64,000 bases of DNA from Zingiber officinale (Eukaryota > Streptophyta > Magnoliopsida > Zingiberales > Zingiberaceae), in contig NC_056003.1 of the NCBI RefSeq assembly GCF_018446385.1, positions 23,185,198-23,249,197 on the forward strand. Direction: 5' to 3'. The notes under the pieces are model-generated. The model was given only the letters and a program-made list of their open reading frames with translations. It did no database searches and had not been told where the DNA came from. A program made the translations under genes and the position numbers. This document shows, piece by piece, positions 11,200 through 23,950 of this stretch (positions are counted from its first letter, which is position 1; each line of letters opens with the position of its first letter).

Positions 11200-14100
11200 A
11201 TGGCTGGAAAGCCACTCGCAACCTCCTCTCCGATGTCCCTTTGCACTATCCAGCGTTCTCTCCTCCTCATTGCCGCTCTAACCTTGATCTGCTTCACCCT
11301 TATCTCCCTCAGATCTCTTCGCTCGTCGCCGCAACTCCCCTTGCATAAGGTATCGCGAAAACAGCCAAATGTTGCGTTTTTTCTCTAAATTTCCTGTTTT
11401 ATTCATTGACTTATTATGATGCTATGAATTTTGGGCGGTGAAGGTCTCTGTGGCTGAATATTCTGATGATCTTCCCAGCCGGGGACTGCTTTATTCCTCG
11501 ATCTATCACTCTCCTGATGTTTTTTTCAAGGATTACGCAGAGATGGAGAAGAAATTTAAGGTATATATCTACCCGGATGGGGATCCGAATACGTACTTCC
11601 AGACGCCGAGGAAGCTAACCGGGAAGTACTCTAGTGAGGGTTATTTCTTCCAGAACATCCGGGAAAGTCGGTTTCGTACGGAGGATCCTGATCAGGCAGA
11701 CCTGTTCTTCGTGCCCATATCTTGCCATAAGATGAGAGGAAAGGTTAGTGTGGTTGCGCTTTGTGTGTGGTGCTATATCCTTTTATGCTTTACTTTTTTC
11801 CTTTTCTTTTTTTAATGGAAATCAAGGTTTGCTATGCGATCAATATAAGGGCCTTTATTTTCTGGTTTGTGAATCTATTTCGGTGACAAAAATGTTGTTC
11901 ATAAGACAAATAACTGTAACTTCAATTTTACATCATGTGAAGATTTAGTGTACACAGACTCAGTGAATGCAAAACATGAAAAAAAAATCAAATAGTTGCA
12001 GAAAGAGTAGATCGTTATGAATTTTCTATTAGATCAATAATGTATCATCTAAGTGTTTTTCCATAATGCATTCTCTAGCTTTAGTTGAAAACTTATAGAC
12101 TTTCTGAAATTTGGTCTGTCACTTTTGTTTTGCATCTCATTTTTGCTGGCACTATATCTAACAATGGCTTTCCCATTTCATAATATTTGGCTATTTGCAT
12201 AAATGATCTATTGGTTTGTATATATTGTGTTATCGCTAACTCATTTATGCATTGTAAGTATCTAACAAAGTGAGATATCAGCACTACCTTCCCAACTGGA
12301 AGCTACTTTAATTCCCACGATCCGAGTAACTACCAAAATAGTGTTTTGTAAGAGAAACAAGAAAGCTTGATAGAATACAAAAGTGGGTGAATGAATAGCT
12401 AATATTGCGGTGGAACTTCAAAGATGCACAGACAGTTAAATCAACAACTTTCCCATTTAATGTGATAGTTTGAATACTTTGAGATGGGTTTCTAAATGTC
12501 AGCAGCCCCAAACTTACAGTTATTTTGCATGATCATATGCAACAATGAGTTCATCCCATGTAGGAGCAAAGATGTTGGAGTTTTGGTGGAGAAGTTCATT
12601 GAAATCACTTTGTTCGGGTACTTGGACAGCCATTGTTTTTATGTAGATACAGAAGGTCAGTTATGAAGTTCTATCTCAGAATTGGATTTCTGATGTGTAT
12701 AGTTGAGTAGTTAGGACATGGCTACCCTCAGTTTTGTAATATGGATGGTAGGAATATGAGCCCCATTTGAAAACACGAGTATGATTTGGCATTGCTTAAT
12801 TGTCTTATTTATTATATTTCTGACTTGCAAGCTGCTTGTTTGTCTTGGAAAAAAGTTATCTTATGCAAATAACATGTAGTTCTCAAGTCTAAACAAACTG
12901 TATTTTCACTTGCCCATTGACATTAGAACCTATGGTATAAATAGGTTATAGGAATTTGGCTCAGAGGAGGCCAACTTTAGTTTGATCCTCTCAGCCTCTC
13001 AGGTTCCAAGAGATTCTCAATTTATAAATGACTGATATCTTGATCAATATCCTAGGTATCTTAAGATGCTGATTCATGACCTAATTTTAAGGATGTAAAG
13101 TTTCAACACTTTGAATTTTGTCAAAAAACAGATCTATTAGGAGGTGGCCAATGAATTGAGTCCATGTGTTGCATGGATATGGCTTTGGGAATCCTTTTGA
13201 AATCTGTATTTTTAATCATCAAGAAGATTAGATGAGTGAGTATAGTACAATAGAAGCTTTACAAAATTCTCCACTGTTGTCACTTGTGTAGGGTAGAGTT
13301 AGAGAAGTGTCAATCTCCTAGGTGTATATATCCTATGATTGAGCGTATGATTTTGATGGGTGTATATCCACATGATTCTGTGCAAATAGTCTGGCCACTA
13401 CCGATTCTTGTGCAAAAATGATAGAAAGAAACTACAAGTGAGACCACACATGATTTCACGAGTAGCTTTATGAACTCAAACCAAATACTTGATGCTCCAT
13501 TTTTGACAGAGTGAAATAGCCTCTCATAATCTCTTTACCTTTTTTTTGTTGTATTGGGGGAATGAAATGTGGGATGTGTTCACCATTAATGAAATCTGTC
13601 CATAGATTGTTGTTGTGATCTGCAGTATTGTCATACTCAAATAGTTATCTATAGAAAGATTATCATAGTTCATTTGTTCTCGACTTTCATTTACGCATGA
13701 CATGTACTGGCATTCCTAGCTTCATTGATGGATTAATCATTAAAGAATAGATCCCAAGGATCAATCATATTTTTGATTGATGTTAGTTCTTTAGGAAGTG
13801 TGTTTGCATTTTGACAATGCTTTTTTTCTATTTTCCCTTTTCTTACCAATTAAGATTTGTACTATGATTTGAGTCATATATTTTCCTTTTATATGTAATG
13901 CATTTTAAACTTTGCAGGGAATATCTTATGAGAATATGACTATCATAGTTCAAAATTATGTTGAAAGTTTGATCAGTAAATATCCATATTGGAACAGAAC
14001 CCTGGGTGCTGATCACTTTTTCGTAACATGCCATGATGTCGGTGTGAGAGCATTTGAAGGAATTCCTATGGTTATAAAAAATTCAATCCGTGTTGTCTGT

Positions 14101-17100
14101 TCACCTAGCTATGACGTTGGGTATATCCCACACAAGGATGTTGCTCTTCCACAAATCCTACAGCCATTTGCTCTCCCATCAGGTGGACATGACATTGAAA
14201 ACAGGTTAAAGTCTAGCTAGTTTACCTTTCCTGATGACCATTGTAAATCCTAGCACATTCATATTCTTTGTTATTCAATTGGTGACCTGGATGCAATCCA
14301 AGTTTTGAGATATATCTAGATACAATTTTTCATAACAATGATGTGATATGTAACTAGGAATATCCATATGACATGAGTTGAGTGTTAATTCACATCATGA
14401 CATATAGTGGTATCATGTATGAAGATTGCAAAATGTCAGAAAGTTTTTTAGATCTATCATGCAAATCCCTGCATGTGCAATGAATATTTTCAGTAATATA
14501 TACAGACATTGGCACATGCTTCTTTCTTGGCATATAAAGTAGTATTATGGTATACTCTGGCTATTCATAACTCATATGACCTGATGATTAGGACCTTAAT
14601 GCTTTTCTTTTGATTATCTTGCATTCACCAAATGCCAGGATAATATAACATAATCTAGTTTGAATCAGAGAAATGAATTAATAACCACCAATAGGTAGTC
14701 CTGAAAATGAATTGATCTAATATTTGATAGTACATCATATAACGACTTTATTTTTTAGGAAATGCATGCAGATGACCTGGCTAGAAACTTTTCAATAGAT
14801 AACACCATTGTGATTATTCTAGATCGATTCCATTAGCTCTCACTGTGATGAGATATTATAGTGTCGCACATGTAAGATGACTAAAGCAACTAGGTAACCC
14901 ATGAGTTTCTACACACAATTACCAATTCCACATGGACCTTAGGAAAACATCAACATGGAATTTGTACATGGACTTTGTTGTAGGTTTATGCTGATCCAAC
15001 TAAAGTTTAGTAGTGGTAGATTGATATTCTAAAATGATACATTTTGTTCCTTATCTTTAGGGAGCTAGACTAGACAAGTTGCCCACATCTATAGCTATTT
15101 TTGGAAAACCCTATGAAAATTATTTAGGACCCAATTTATGTTCTTATTTGCCTTTCACTTAAAGATTTGTAGATAATCTAACATTGTTAATTGCAGATTA
15201 GGAAATTTTCTAAAATGCGTAGTGAGTGAAAATTTAGGTATTTGGATGCTGTATTTTGCTACATGGCGAATTTTCATACAATAATTTATGAAGCCGCTTC
15301 TTTAGTTATAGTCCATTCAAAGTTGTGTATGGATCCAAAATTCGTCAACCAAATTCCTTTACCTATCATTTCACATTTATCTGAGTTAATGAGAGGTTTA
15401 CTAAGCATACTCAAGAGGTTTATGATGGTATATGGAAGAAAATGTGTGTTTGTTAAGTTGATGCATACTGTAAAATCAAGGAGGAGCATAATATAGGGGA
15501 CTATGTGCATGGTCACATTCACCTTGAACGCCGCTTTCCTGATATCTCCTTCATAAATCTTTATACCTGCTCCATTTTTGATCCTTTAAAACAAAAATTG
15601 GTTCTTAATGCATATATTATTGACTTAACTACTAATTTAAATATTAGTCTGATTTTTAATGTGAAGCATTTACTGTCATACTTGGTACATTTGAGCCCTC
15701 CTTGTCTATTGATTTACCTACATATCACACCTCCCAATTGTCCTCCATAGTGTTAGTTCCTGCATTTCCATTCACAACCCAACTCACTCCTGAGATCGAG
15801 GGTAATATGAATGCTCAGATGGTGCTAGTTTCTCATGGAAATAGCTAAGGTACCTGGTTCATTGGAGAGGACTTCCAGACATTAATAACATCTAGGTTAA
15901 CTAAGGATAAGCTTCCACACCTTGCTCCTGATTTGTAAAAATGGAGCAATACTCAACTAATTTATCAATAGAGGTGCCCCCCACTTTGCACCTCTTTGAG
16001 GCATTGCAGATCTTAATCCCCCAATCAATAGAGTTGAGATCTTGGTGGGGGAGAATGACGTAGTATAACATTTTATTTTAATTCTGTTATTTAAATAAAA
16101 GGTTGTTTATAATTATTAGGGGAGCTGTTGAAATGTTTAAGAGAATCAAATCGTATTGTTACAGAGATTATGCCTTATATTTAGTATATAAAAAGGGCTT
16201 GGAACCCATGTATTAAAGGAGGCTAGAGGGTATACAAAGAAACCTTGCAAAATTCACAAGTTTATAACTAGTTTTAGGGAGGGTAAGTATTCTAGTTTTC
16301 TTATATAAGAATCAGGAAGACGGATAAAATTATGCAAACTATAGGGGTATTAAACTAATGAGTCATACCATGAAACTTTAGAAAAAGTAATAGAAAAAAG
16401 ATTAAGAAATGAGACCATGGTGATCCAAAATCAATTTGGGTTCATACCTAGAAGGACGATAATAGAAGCTATAAATCTTCTCAGACAACTAATTGAAAAG
16501 TATTGGGAGCAAAAGCAAGATCTACACATGGTATTTATTGACTTAAAAAAAAGTTTATGATGGAGATTCAAAAGAAATTATATAGAGAATTCTAAAAAAG
16601 AGAACTATTAGCGTAGCATATATTGAACTAATTAAGGATATGTACGAGCATGTAATGACTAGAATGAAGACTTCAAACGGATTAACTGAAGCATTTTCAA
16701 TAAAGATAGGGTTAAATCAAGGATCAACTCTAAGTCCATATTTTTGTACACTAATCATGAACGAATTCATTGGACACATTTAAGACAGAGTGTCGTGGTG
16801 CATGTGGTGCAGCATAGGATATTGTTTTGGTAGATGAGACATGTGAAGGAATAAATGCTAAACTAGAATATTGGTGGGAAACATTAGAAGCGGAAGGTTT
16901 TAGGCTTAGTAGAGTAAAGACAAAATATATGGAATTTAAATTTAACAATATTAGACATAATGAGACATTGTTAAGATAAGAGATGACGAGTTGTTTGGAA
17001 TTGAGAGCTTTAAATATTTAGGATCATTTTTGCAAAACGATGGAAGGAGATGTCTTTTATAGAATATAAGTAAGATGGTTGAAATAGAGGTTAGCGTTGG

Positions 17101-18992
17101 GTATTTTATGTGGTCGGAAGTTAGACTTGCTATGTTCTATGACGTTGAATGTTGGGCTATGACTCGAGCACATGAGCAGAAGATGCAAGTTGCAGAGATG
17201 AGGATGTTAAGGTGTATATGTGGGCATACGAGAACAGACAGAATAAGAAACCAGAGCATTAGAGAGAAAGCCAGAGTTGCATCTATTGAATAAAAACTTC
17301 GACAGACACGTTTAAGATGGTACGAATAGGTATTTAGACGACCAATAAATGACCCAGTTAGGCGATATGAAATTATGACAAATACTCACATCAAACGAAG
17401 AAGAGGAAGATAAAAAAAGACTTGGTTATTAATGATAAAATAAGATAAAATTTATTTAAATATAGATGATAATATAGTAGGGGATAAAGCCCAATGATCC
17501 ATATAGCTGACCTTATCTAGTGGGATAAGGTTTAGTTGTTGTTGTTGTTGTTGTATAACTAGGTTTAGTATTTTATGTGCACATATTAAATATATACTTG
17601 TTTATTTAATTTGACTTGCTTTAAAATTGTCAATGAATCTCTTTGAATTTAGCCTTAGTTGTTTCTTTGATGACTCTAAGATGCTCTGCAAAAGATTATA
17701 GTCATACTCTAACTGCTTGCTTTTCTTGAAACCTAATAAACACCAGGACTATACTAGGATTTTGGGCAGGTCATAGAAACTCAAAGATAAGAGTTATATT
17801 AGCCCGTGTATGGGAGAATGATACTGAGCTAGCCATTAGCAACAACCGTATAAACAGAGCTATTGGTGAGTTAGTCTATCAGAAGACATTCTACAGGACT
17901 AAGTTCTGTATTTGTCCAGGTGGTTCCCAAGTCAATAGTGCTCGAATAACTGACTCAATTCACTATGGATGTGTTCCAGGTCAGTGACCATTTAACTATG
18001 ATATGCCCATGTTTATTATTTTAACATATTTCAATAAGCCTCAGGTTGTAACTTTTTTTTTTCCCTTCATAATTGTCAGTTTTCTAATAAAATTTGTTTG
18101 TCTAATTTACAGTAATTTTATCCAATTACTATGACCTGCCATTTAATGACATTGTTGACTGGCAAAAGTTCTCTCTTGTGCTTAAGGAGAGTGATGTCTA
18201 CGGGCTAAAGTCTATCCTGAAGTCTGTGTCACATGAAAAGTTTGTTGATTTACATAACCGCTTAGTTGAGGTATTTTCTAATTCTTCATTTAACTAATGC
18301 AGAAAAAAAATACCTGTTGCTACTTAACCACTTTGAGATATAAAATACATTCCTACTCTTCTAAAGACAGTGCAAATTAATTATGAACAAACACTTTGAT
18401 TTTTGCAATTTTAGTCTGAACCTTGTTTAAGTTTGACAGTTCCAGTTGTCATATTCCTGCAATCAGTAATTGTGGAAAACTAACAGTTGTTACATGGTAA
18501 TGTTAGTTTTGGAATATAGAATAAATGTACTAATATTACTTCAGTAATCAAGGTTTAGAACCTTCATAGGCATGTTATCCGTTTTCTGGACATTAATGTT
18601 TGGTTAACCATCTAGGCCTGTTGTTATATTCAAAGCATTGTTTCGGATTTGGGTCAAATGGCAATTGGAATTAAAAAAGGATCCACTTAGTATTTTCTTG
18701 TAGTTCCAGAACCTGGTGCACAATACCACGAAGGTGACTTGTTAATGACATAGTTTTACTTTCGTGTTGTCTAAATGATGCTTGAGCGTCCAATCCCTAA
18801 GCATAAGAAATACTGGCTATGGTTAAGAGATAAGTAGAAATTTGTTTTGTCAGAGTAGACTTACATCTAATAACATTTTACATTTGCCAGGCCCAGAAAC
18901 ACTTTGAATGGCATTCACCTCCAATACCTTACGATGCATTTCACATGGTAATGTACGAGCTTTGGCTTAGGCACCATGTCATTAAGTACTGA
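11200..18992 (+). CDS. Exostosin-family (GT47) probable glycosyltransferase
   Basis: Model: join(11200..11349, 11444..11743, 13918..14204, 17747..17979, 18113..18270, 18891..18992), about 409 aa, with GT/AG borders and consistent phases. Residues about 20-37 form a single hydrophobic signal anchor, giving the type II topology of Golgi glycosyltransferases. The exostosin domain follows: KVYIYPDGDPNTYFQ, SRFRTEDPDQADLFFVP, NYVESLISKYPYWNRTLGADH, FFVTCHDVG, CSPSYDVGYIPHKDVALPQ, FWAGHRNSKIRVILARVW, FCICPGGSQVNSARITDSI and YGCVPVILSNYYDLPFND. GT47 enzymes transfer sugars in wall polysaccharide synthesis in plants; the donor and acceptor cannot be told from sequence. The length fits the shorter plant members (about 400-430 aa). 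The start at 11200 puts the anchor close to the N-terminus. Introns 2 and 3 are long (2.2 and 3.5 kb). Confidence 0.88.
14950..16262 (+). mobile_element. Ty3/gypsy (chromovirus-like) fossil in glycosyltransferase intron 3
   Basis: Conceptual translation shows an integrase-core-like stretch near 15010-15180, the GPY-type integrase end near 15290-15680 (AYIIDLTTNLNISLIFNV) and a chromodomain-like segment near 15780-15950. A purine-rich tract (GGTGGGGGAGAATGA) at about 16044-16058 would mark the start of a 3' LTR; a TATATAAAAAGGG motif lies about 130 bp further on. Only the 3' part of the element is visible. It is broken in many places and appears old. Confidence 0.65.
16278..17553 (+). mobile_element. 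5'-truncated RTE-clade LINE
   Basis: Non-LTR reverse transcriptase of the RTE clade, read on the plus strand. It has blocks resembling NYRGIKLMSH, QNQFGFIPRR, DLHMVFIDL and DIVLVDET, then the C-terminal AEMRMLRCICGHTRTDR segment, and a (GTT)n tail at about 17533-17553 as in plant RTE elements. A 15-bp target-site duplication with one mismatch (TATAACTAGTTTTAG at 16263-16277; TATAACTAGGTTTAG at 17554-17568) defines both borders. The endonuclease region is missing at the 5' end, and several frameshifts and stops interrupt the ORF, so it cannot move by itself. The insertion lies in or next to the LTR of the older gypsy fossil. Confidence 0.82.
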
Positions 18993-20100
18993 GACAAGGT
19001 TGATTGATGGACTATGCGTTTTATCCAACTTTTGATTGATGGACCATTCATTTGATCCAACTTTTGATGAAACTCTGAACTGGTTCAAGACCCAGGACAT
19101 CTGCATATAGAGATGCAATATTGTTAAAGTTTGTGAGTAAATTCAACCACAGAAGTATGGAAGGAGAAGAAGCCATGGAATGGGTTTGGAACTTTTTACT
19201 AGAGCATCTTTTCCAGTGTGTATCAACCATTTTCATATAGCAAGAAAAGGGTTCGCAAAATGGTAGAGAGTAGGCAGCAATTCGAACAGAGGTTGGTACC
19301 TCCCTTCTCATCTCGGTATTGCTTGGCAGTTTTAAAAAATGCACTATAGTTTCTTATTTGCAATTTTGTTTCATTCTGGAGAATTAATCGCACTAAATTG
19401 TGGCTTCTTTATGTGTTTTGTTATGCAATTTAGTGTTGTAATCATGAGAGGAGTAGATGTTAACTTGTGCTGTTTCACTTGCTATAGTTTGTAGTCTCTC
19501 CTGTGATCCACTGACATTCTCTTTCACAGCTCTGTGATCCTATGGACACAATTCGCGTACAATAATAATATAGAGAGTGTTTTGGATTATCTCATATCAG
19601 AAAATATAATTGTTGCAATTAGTTAGGGATAAGAGTTTGTTTATGTACTTCCATGGGAGTTAAAAAAAACTAGTTACAAAGAAAAATTTAAAAATTTATA
19701 CATAATTTTTTTTATTGATTGATACATTTTTATGTAGTATATCTAATTATCATCATTTTCATCATCATGTTTAATAAATTACCCACAAGCTACTAAATAA
19801 ATAGGGGAAAAAATAAACATTGTATCAATTTGTATTTTTTTTTTTAATTTATGGCTTCTAATAAATAAAGCAGCGAAGCCCATGCAAGTTGGGCCAAAAG
19901 GCCCATAACCCAATAGTGGAACTGCATGGTCACTTCCCCTACGGCATGGGACACTGTACTTTTGCGCGTATTTAAATTATTAAAGATATAAAAATTTAAA
20001 TAGGTTTAATCATATCTAAGGTTCATATAAAATATTTTTATAAGCCTATAAAAGATATTAATTAAAGAACATAAAAATATAAATGATATCTTTGACATGA
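18993..20100. other. 3' flank of the glycosyltransferase gene
   Basis: Just after the stop codon, a segment of about 36 bp (TTGATTGATGGAC, ending TTGATCCAACTTTTGATG) is repeated twice in tandem (about 19000-19070). The rest is AT-rich without recognised features. Short ORFs on the minus strand here have no family resemblance. Confidence 0.4.
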
Positions 20101-21315
20101 GTTGACAAGCACTCATGTGGAGGTGTCGGTTTGAGGGGGCGTGTCACGTTAGGAAAACGAAGGGCGTTGTCCAATTTCGAACTATATCGGCAGGTGGAAA
20201 ATGCACAGCCACTGAGCTGTGCCAATGTAATTGGTGGGGCCCGCCCCGCTCAATCATTGGTGGGCGGGTACGGCTTCACTGATTGAACACATGTGTTTGG
20301 TGTTCTGCCGCCGCGAGATTTTCCAGCCGTCGATTGTGAATCGGACGGCGAGGCGATGCCCCACCTCGATGGATGCTCATGCAGAAGAAAACAACTCCAC
20401 AGCGATCGTCGACGTGTGGATCAGCTCGAATGCTCATGCATGTTAACGTGCATGTCGATGATAATCGCCAAGGTACAAAAATCCAAGGAATCTTCCTAGA
20501 AAAATGATTTATTTTTAATTTTTTTTTAATGATGCATGAAAGGTTATATTAAAAAATTTATATTTATATAGCGATGGTTGAAGAGATCGAATAGTCAAGT
20601 GAATGATTGATGATCATTTCACAAAAAAGATGGATGAAAGAGGAGACAAAAGGTAATAGGAAATGAAAGTGTCTCCATTGCTAATGTAGATCAGTTGGAG
20701 AATTATAAATTGTGATTGTTGATTTGTTGTACCTTTAATCTATCAAACATTCCTTTGTACTAAGTGCTTCTATCTACATTTTGTGATTTTTATAGGCCTC
20801 TAATAACTACATATAGATCACAATGTATGAAAATTTGATTAATCCCTATTGTAATAGTAAATATATAATTTTGGAAATCAAGAGATGATGACGCTAGGCG
20901 CTAGCTATCGTTCGACCACCTAGAGTCGTTCGAATCACGAGATAGTAAACATCATGCAGTGTTTCTAAGTACGCACGAGAAATCAAAGTCTTTGGACTAT
21001 GGTGCTAATTGTTTGACATATTTAACATGCAGTTAACGATGGCATTTATTTCTCAGACAAATGACTAATTAATTAATTGCGTTTCTTGTTTGTATTTCAT
21101 AGTGTTCGTGTTTGATGGTCTTTTTCCACAGCTAGAGGGCCCTTTTCCACTCAACTTTATGTTTGTATCATAGCTAAGATGACCTAAAGGGACTACTTAA
21201 TGGCCCTCCTCCACTCAAAGTGTGAAATTGAGATAAAATCCCATGGGACCCTAGATTGAACCTATATGATTGAATAATTAGTAATAAATATAAAATTATT
21301 AATCATATTATGATA
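20101..21315. other. Intergenic region, partly GC-rich
   Basis: A GC-rich patch at about 20110-20430 has short overlapping ORFs (under 75 codons) that match no family I recognise. The patch could be a decayed exon or a promoter CpG island, but nothing decides this. The rest is unremarkable. Confidence 0.35.
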
Positions 21316-21332
21316 TTATTAATTGATAGTTA

Positions 21333-21491
21333 GAAGGGAAGTTTTGACGTAATAATAAAGTTATTGTCATGTCATCTATGGTCACGTATTCGAGTTACGG
21401 AAACAGTCTTTTACAATGTTGATTAAGACTTCGTATAATAACTCTTCTCGGATCAAGATCCTCATTGACGGAAGATTCATGCACTGCTCTG
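21333..21491 (+). mobile_element. Au-like SINE
   Basis: The 159-bp body matches the plant Au SINE pattern. It has a tRNA-derived 5' region with a box B-like GGTCACGTATTCGAGTTAC, then GGAAACAGTCTTTTACAATG, AAGACTTCGTATAATA and a final GCACTGCTCTG. Flanking direct repeats TTATTAATTGATAGTTA (21316-21332) and the same with one extra C (21492-21509) are the target-site duplication. The body has many substitutions relative to the Au consensus I remember, so the insertion is not recent. Confidence 0.78.
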
Positions 21492-21509
21492 TTATTAATT
21501 GATCAGTTA

Positions 21510-22860
21510 ATAAACATGCTAATAATAATAATAATACTTTCTTGATGTCATTAATTGATAGTTTATTTTTGAAAAATTATGACAAATGATAAAATCATCT
21601 CTAAATGAACATCAATTAATCATGATATATTTTTTTTTATCACAAATATTGTCAACACCTTTATGGTTAGAGAGAAGCTTCACCTGCAGTGCACAGTTAT
21701 TCCTTGGCCATTTAAAGAGCACCAAGGAACTAAGTACAGATACACGCAGCAAACATACAACAAAGTTGACACACCACCAAAACGTACACAGGGACGGCTC
21801 TCTCTCTCTATAGATATATATATATATATATATATATCCACATTCAAGGAATCATCATAAAAATTTAAACTAAAAGAAATGAAGAAGACCACAAAACATG
21901 CACAATCGAAAGATCTTTTCTAGAATGCCTGGAGCTGGCCACCAACCTAACTGGACCTGACCAGATGATCAATCAATGGAAGTGTCCTCCATGAATGAAC
22001 ATCAGGCAATTAGTCAGCCGATGACATCGCTTCAGCCGCCGGCCAGGGAGGCAGACTTAACGGTGCATATGTCTCCACTTCATGCCTTGGCTGATCACAA
22101 TTGCCTGGCTACATGCCAAGAACCAACCAGCGTGGCTTTGTGGTATCCCAGAGCTTTGAGCCTTCAAGCTGAGACACATCATGTGTGTGTGGTGGCATAA
22201 GCTAGCTGCTAGTAAAGCTCTTGGCAGGGGGCCACAGCATTATGACGAACACAGAAAGTGATTAGTTAATTATACGCTGAAACAATGTTTGGATAAGGAA
22301 GCACACAATTCATGCATGGGCCATGCAAGTGTTTTTTTTTTTTTTTTTTTTTTTCCATCATTGTAAATCAGAAAGCACTCATGCGATTCATCAGTCCAGG
22401 TAAAAGTTTACCCAGGCTGTAGCTCGGGGACCCAACCCGGGGGACTCACAACAAATTATATTAATTTTGGTTGTTTATTATATGGATTTTGAAATTTTCA
22501 ATTTAAACAAAGGATTTTTAGCCCGGGGACATTCGGGAGGTCAAATTCATGCTCCGTCATTGCTTGTCGTTGCACCATTGTATCGAGACTAAGATAGAGG
22601 GTTGTGTGTGGCTTCTTGGAAGGTCATGAACATGGACGTGGACGTGCACCTTTGGGCACTGCATTATTGCATGCACTCCATTTTGATTTATGTTTGTGTT
22701 GGCTTGGGACTGGCTGACGGAGGTACTGGGATATGCGAATCGCTACTTGCCATCATTTTGATCTGTCTTATTGAATATATGTGAATGGAAAAGAGGTAGA
22801 AGAAATATGAAACTCCATTGTAAATAGGACTTTAGTCTCATATTAGAAGTTGTAAGACAT
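21510..22860. other. Intergenic region without identified gene
   Basis: Contains a TA microsatellite (about 21811-21838), a poly-T run of more than 20 (about 22331-22354) and a 74-codon ORF at 21976-22200 of unknown meaning. I see no splice-linked exons or known domain. A non-coding transcript cannot be excluded. Confidence 0.4.
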
Positions 22861-23450
22861 ATTAGTCGGTTTATATTGATTCACATGCATTGATGATGTG
22901 AACAAATGCATAGGGAGAGACTCTCTCTCATGTATAGGTGTACTGACTCATGTACGAGCACAACCTGGGCGCGCCAAATGCCGAATCGGTCGGGGCAAAA
23001 TTTATTCAAGTGGAACAACCAATATTTTGTCACATAATTTTTGTTGTTGTTTATTTAAGTGTGTAATAGATGCATTAAATTAAAGATTAATGTAGAATGT
23101 AAATGGTCGAGTGACACATGGACATTTCACTACTCAGCGAATAATGATCATTAATCGATTATTAATATTGCCCATTGATCTGAGCTCCTACATAAGGAGA
23201 CTACGATCACACGTAAAAGTAAGATAAGCAGAAGCTCTATACCTCTGTTTCCCTCCTCCTTTGTCGTGCATCTCTTACTCGGCGGATTATTCGTAGCAGC
23301 AGTCGGGTACCTCTAGTTCGCCGTGAATACTAGTGCTTAGTACACATCATAGTTAACTATTGTATTCTGGGAAATAGACGATCCGATAAAACCTCGAAAC
23401 ACAACCGGAGGTGGGGCAAATCTGTTTTAAGGAAACTACGTCCATCATAG
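22860..23450 (+). mobile_element. Possible LTR and leader remnant (tentative)
   Basis: The sequence has LTR-like organisation: a core-promoter-like CTACATAAGGAGACTACG near 23190, a pyrimidine-rich stretch after it, and a GC-balanced leader. It runs directly into the degenerate CTCG-rich tract at 23450-23950. No second LTR, primer-binding site or coding domain was found, so the assignment rests on general appearance. If it is an element, it is partial and broken. Confidence 0.35.
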
Positions 23451-23950
23451 GCCTTGACCTCTTTGTCCACTCGACTGCACGCTTGCTCGACCGCTCATTC
23501 GCTCAGGACCTTCGTCCGCTCGGTCGTACGCTCGCTCGACCACTCACTCGTTCGGCCTCTTCGTTTGCTCAGCTATACGCCCGTCCGACCGCATGCTCAC
23601 TCGGTAGTTCACTCGCTCGGCCACTCACTTTCTCAGCCTCTTCATTCGTGGATGCACGCTCGTCCGGCGGCACACTCGCTCGGCCTCTTCATTTGCTTGG
23701 CTGCTCACTCGGTCGGTCTCTCTACCCGCTCGACTGATCTACTTGCTTGCTCAACTGCACTACCCGGTCGACGGTTCTGCTGGACGACCACTTAGCTTGA
23801 TCGATCTATTTTATTGCTCTGCTTGCTCGATCGCACTGTCCGATCAGCCACTTCGCCCATTTGGTCGTGTCTACCACTCGACCGATCTACCAGCTCTGCC
23901 ACGTGTCGGCTCTGCCTCACGACCCGCTCAATCGATTTGCCCACTCTATT
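23450..23950. repeat. Degenerate CTCGxTCGG-type tandem repeat tract
   Basis: A run of degenerate units of about 10-13 bp built around CTCGCTCGGCC and CGCTCGACCG. It keeps overlapping reading frames open (63-113 codons) rich in Ser, Arg, Leu and Ala. The same style of tract is found inside the LTR elements at 51500-51980 and 53870-54660, so this block is probably the interior of a related element. It is not a gene. Confidence 0.6.

Noticed and set aside
22085-22130. miR160-like string (TGCCTGGCTACATGCCA)
   Set aside because: It lacks four bases of the mature miR160 sequence, and no proper precursor hairpin with a star strand is present. Only a six-base-pair stem is seen.
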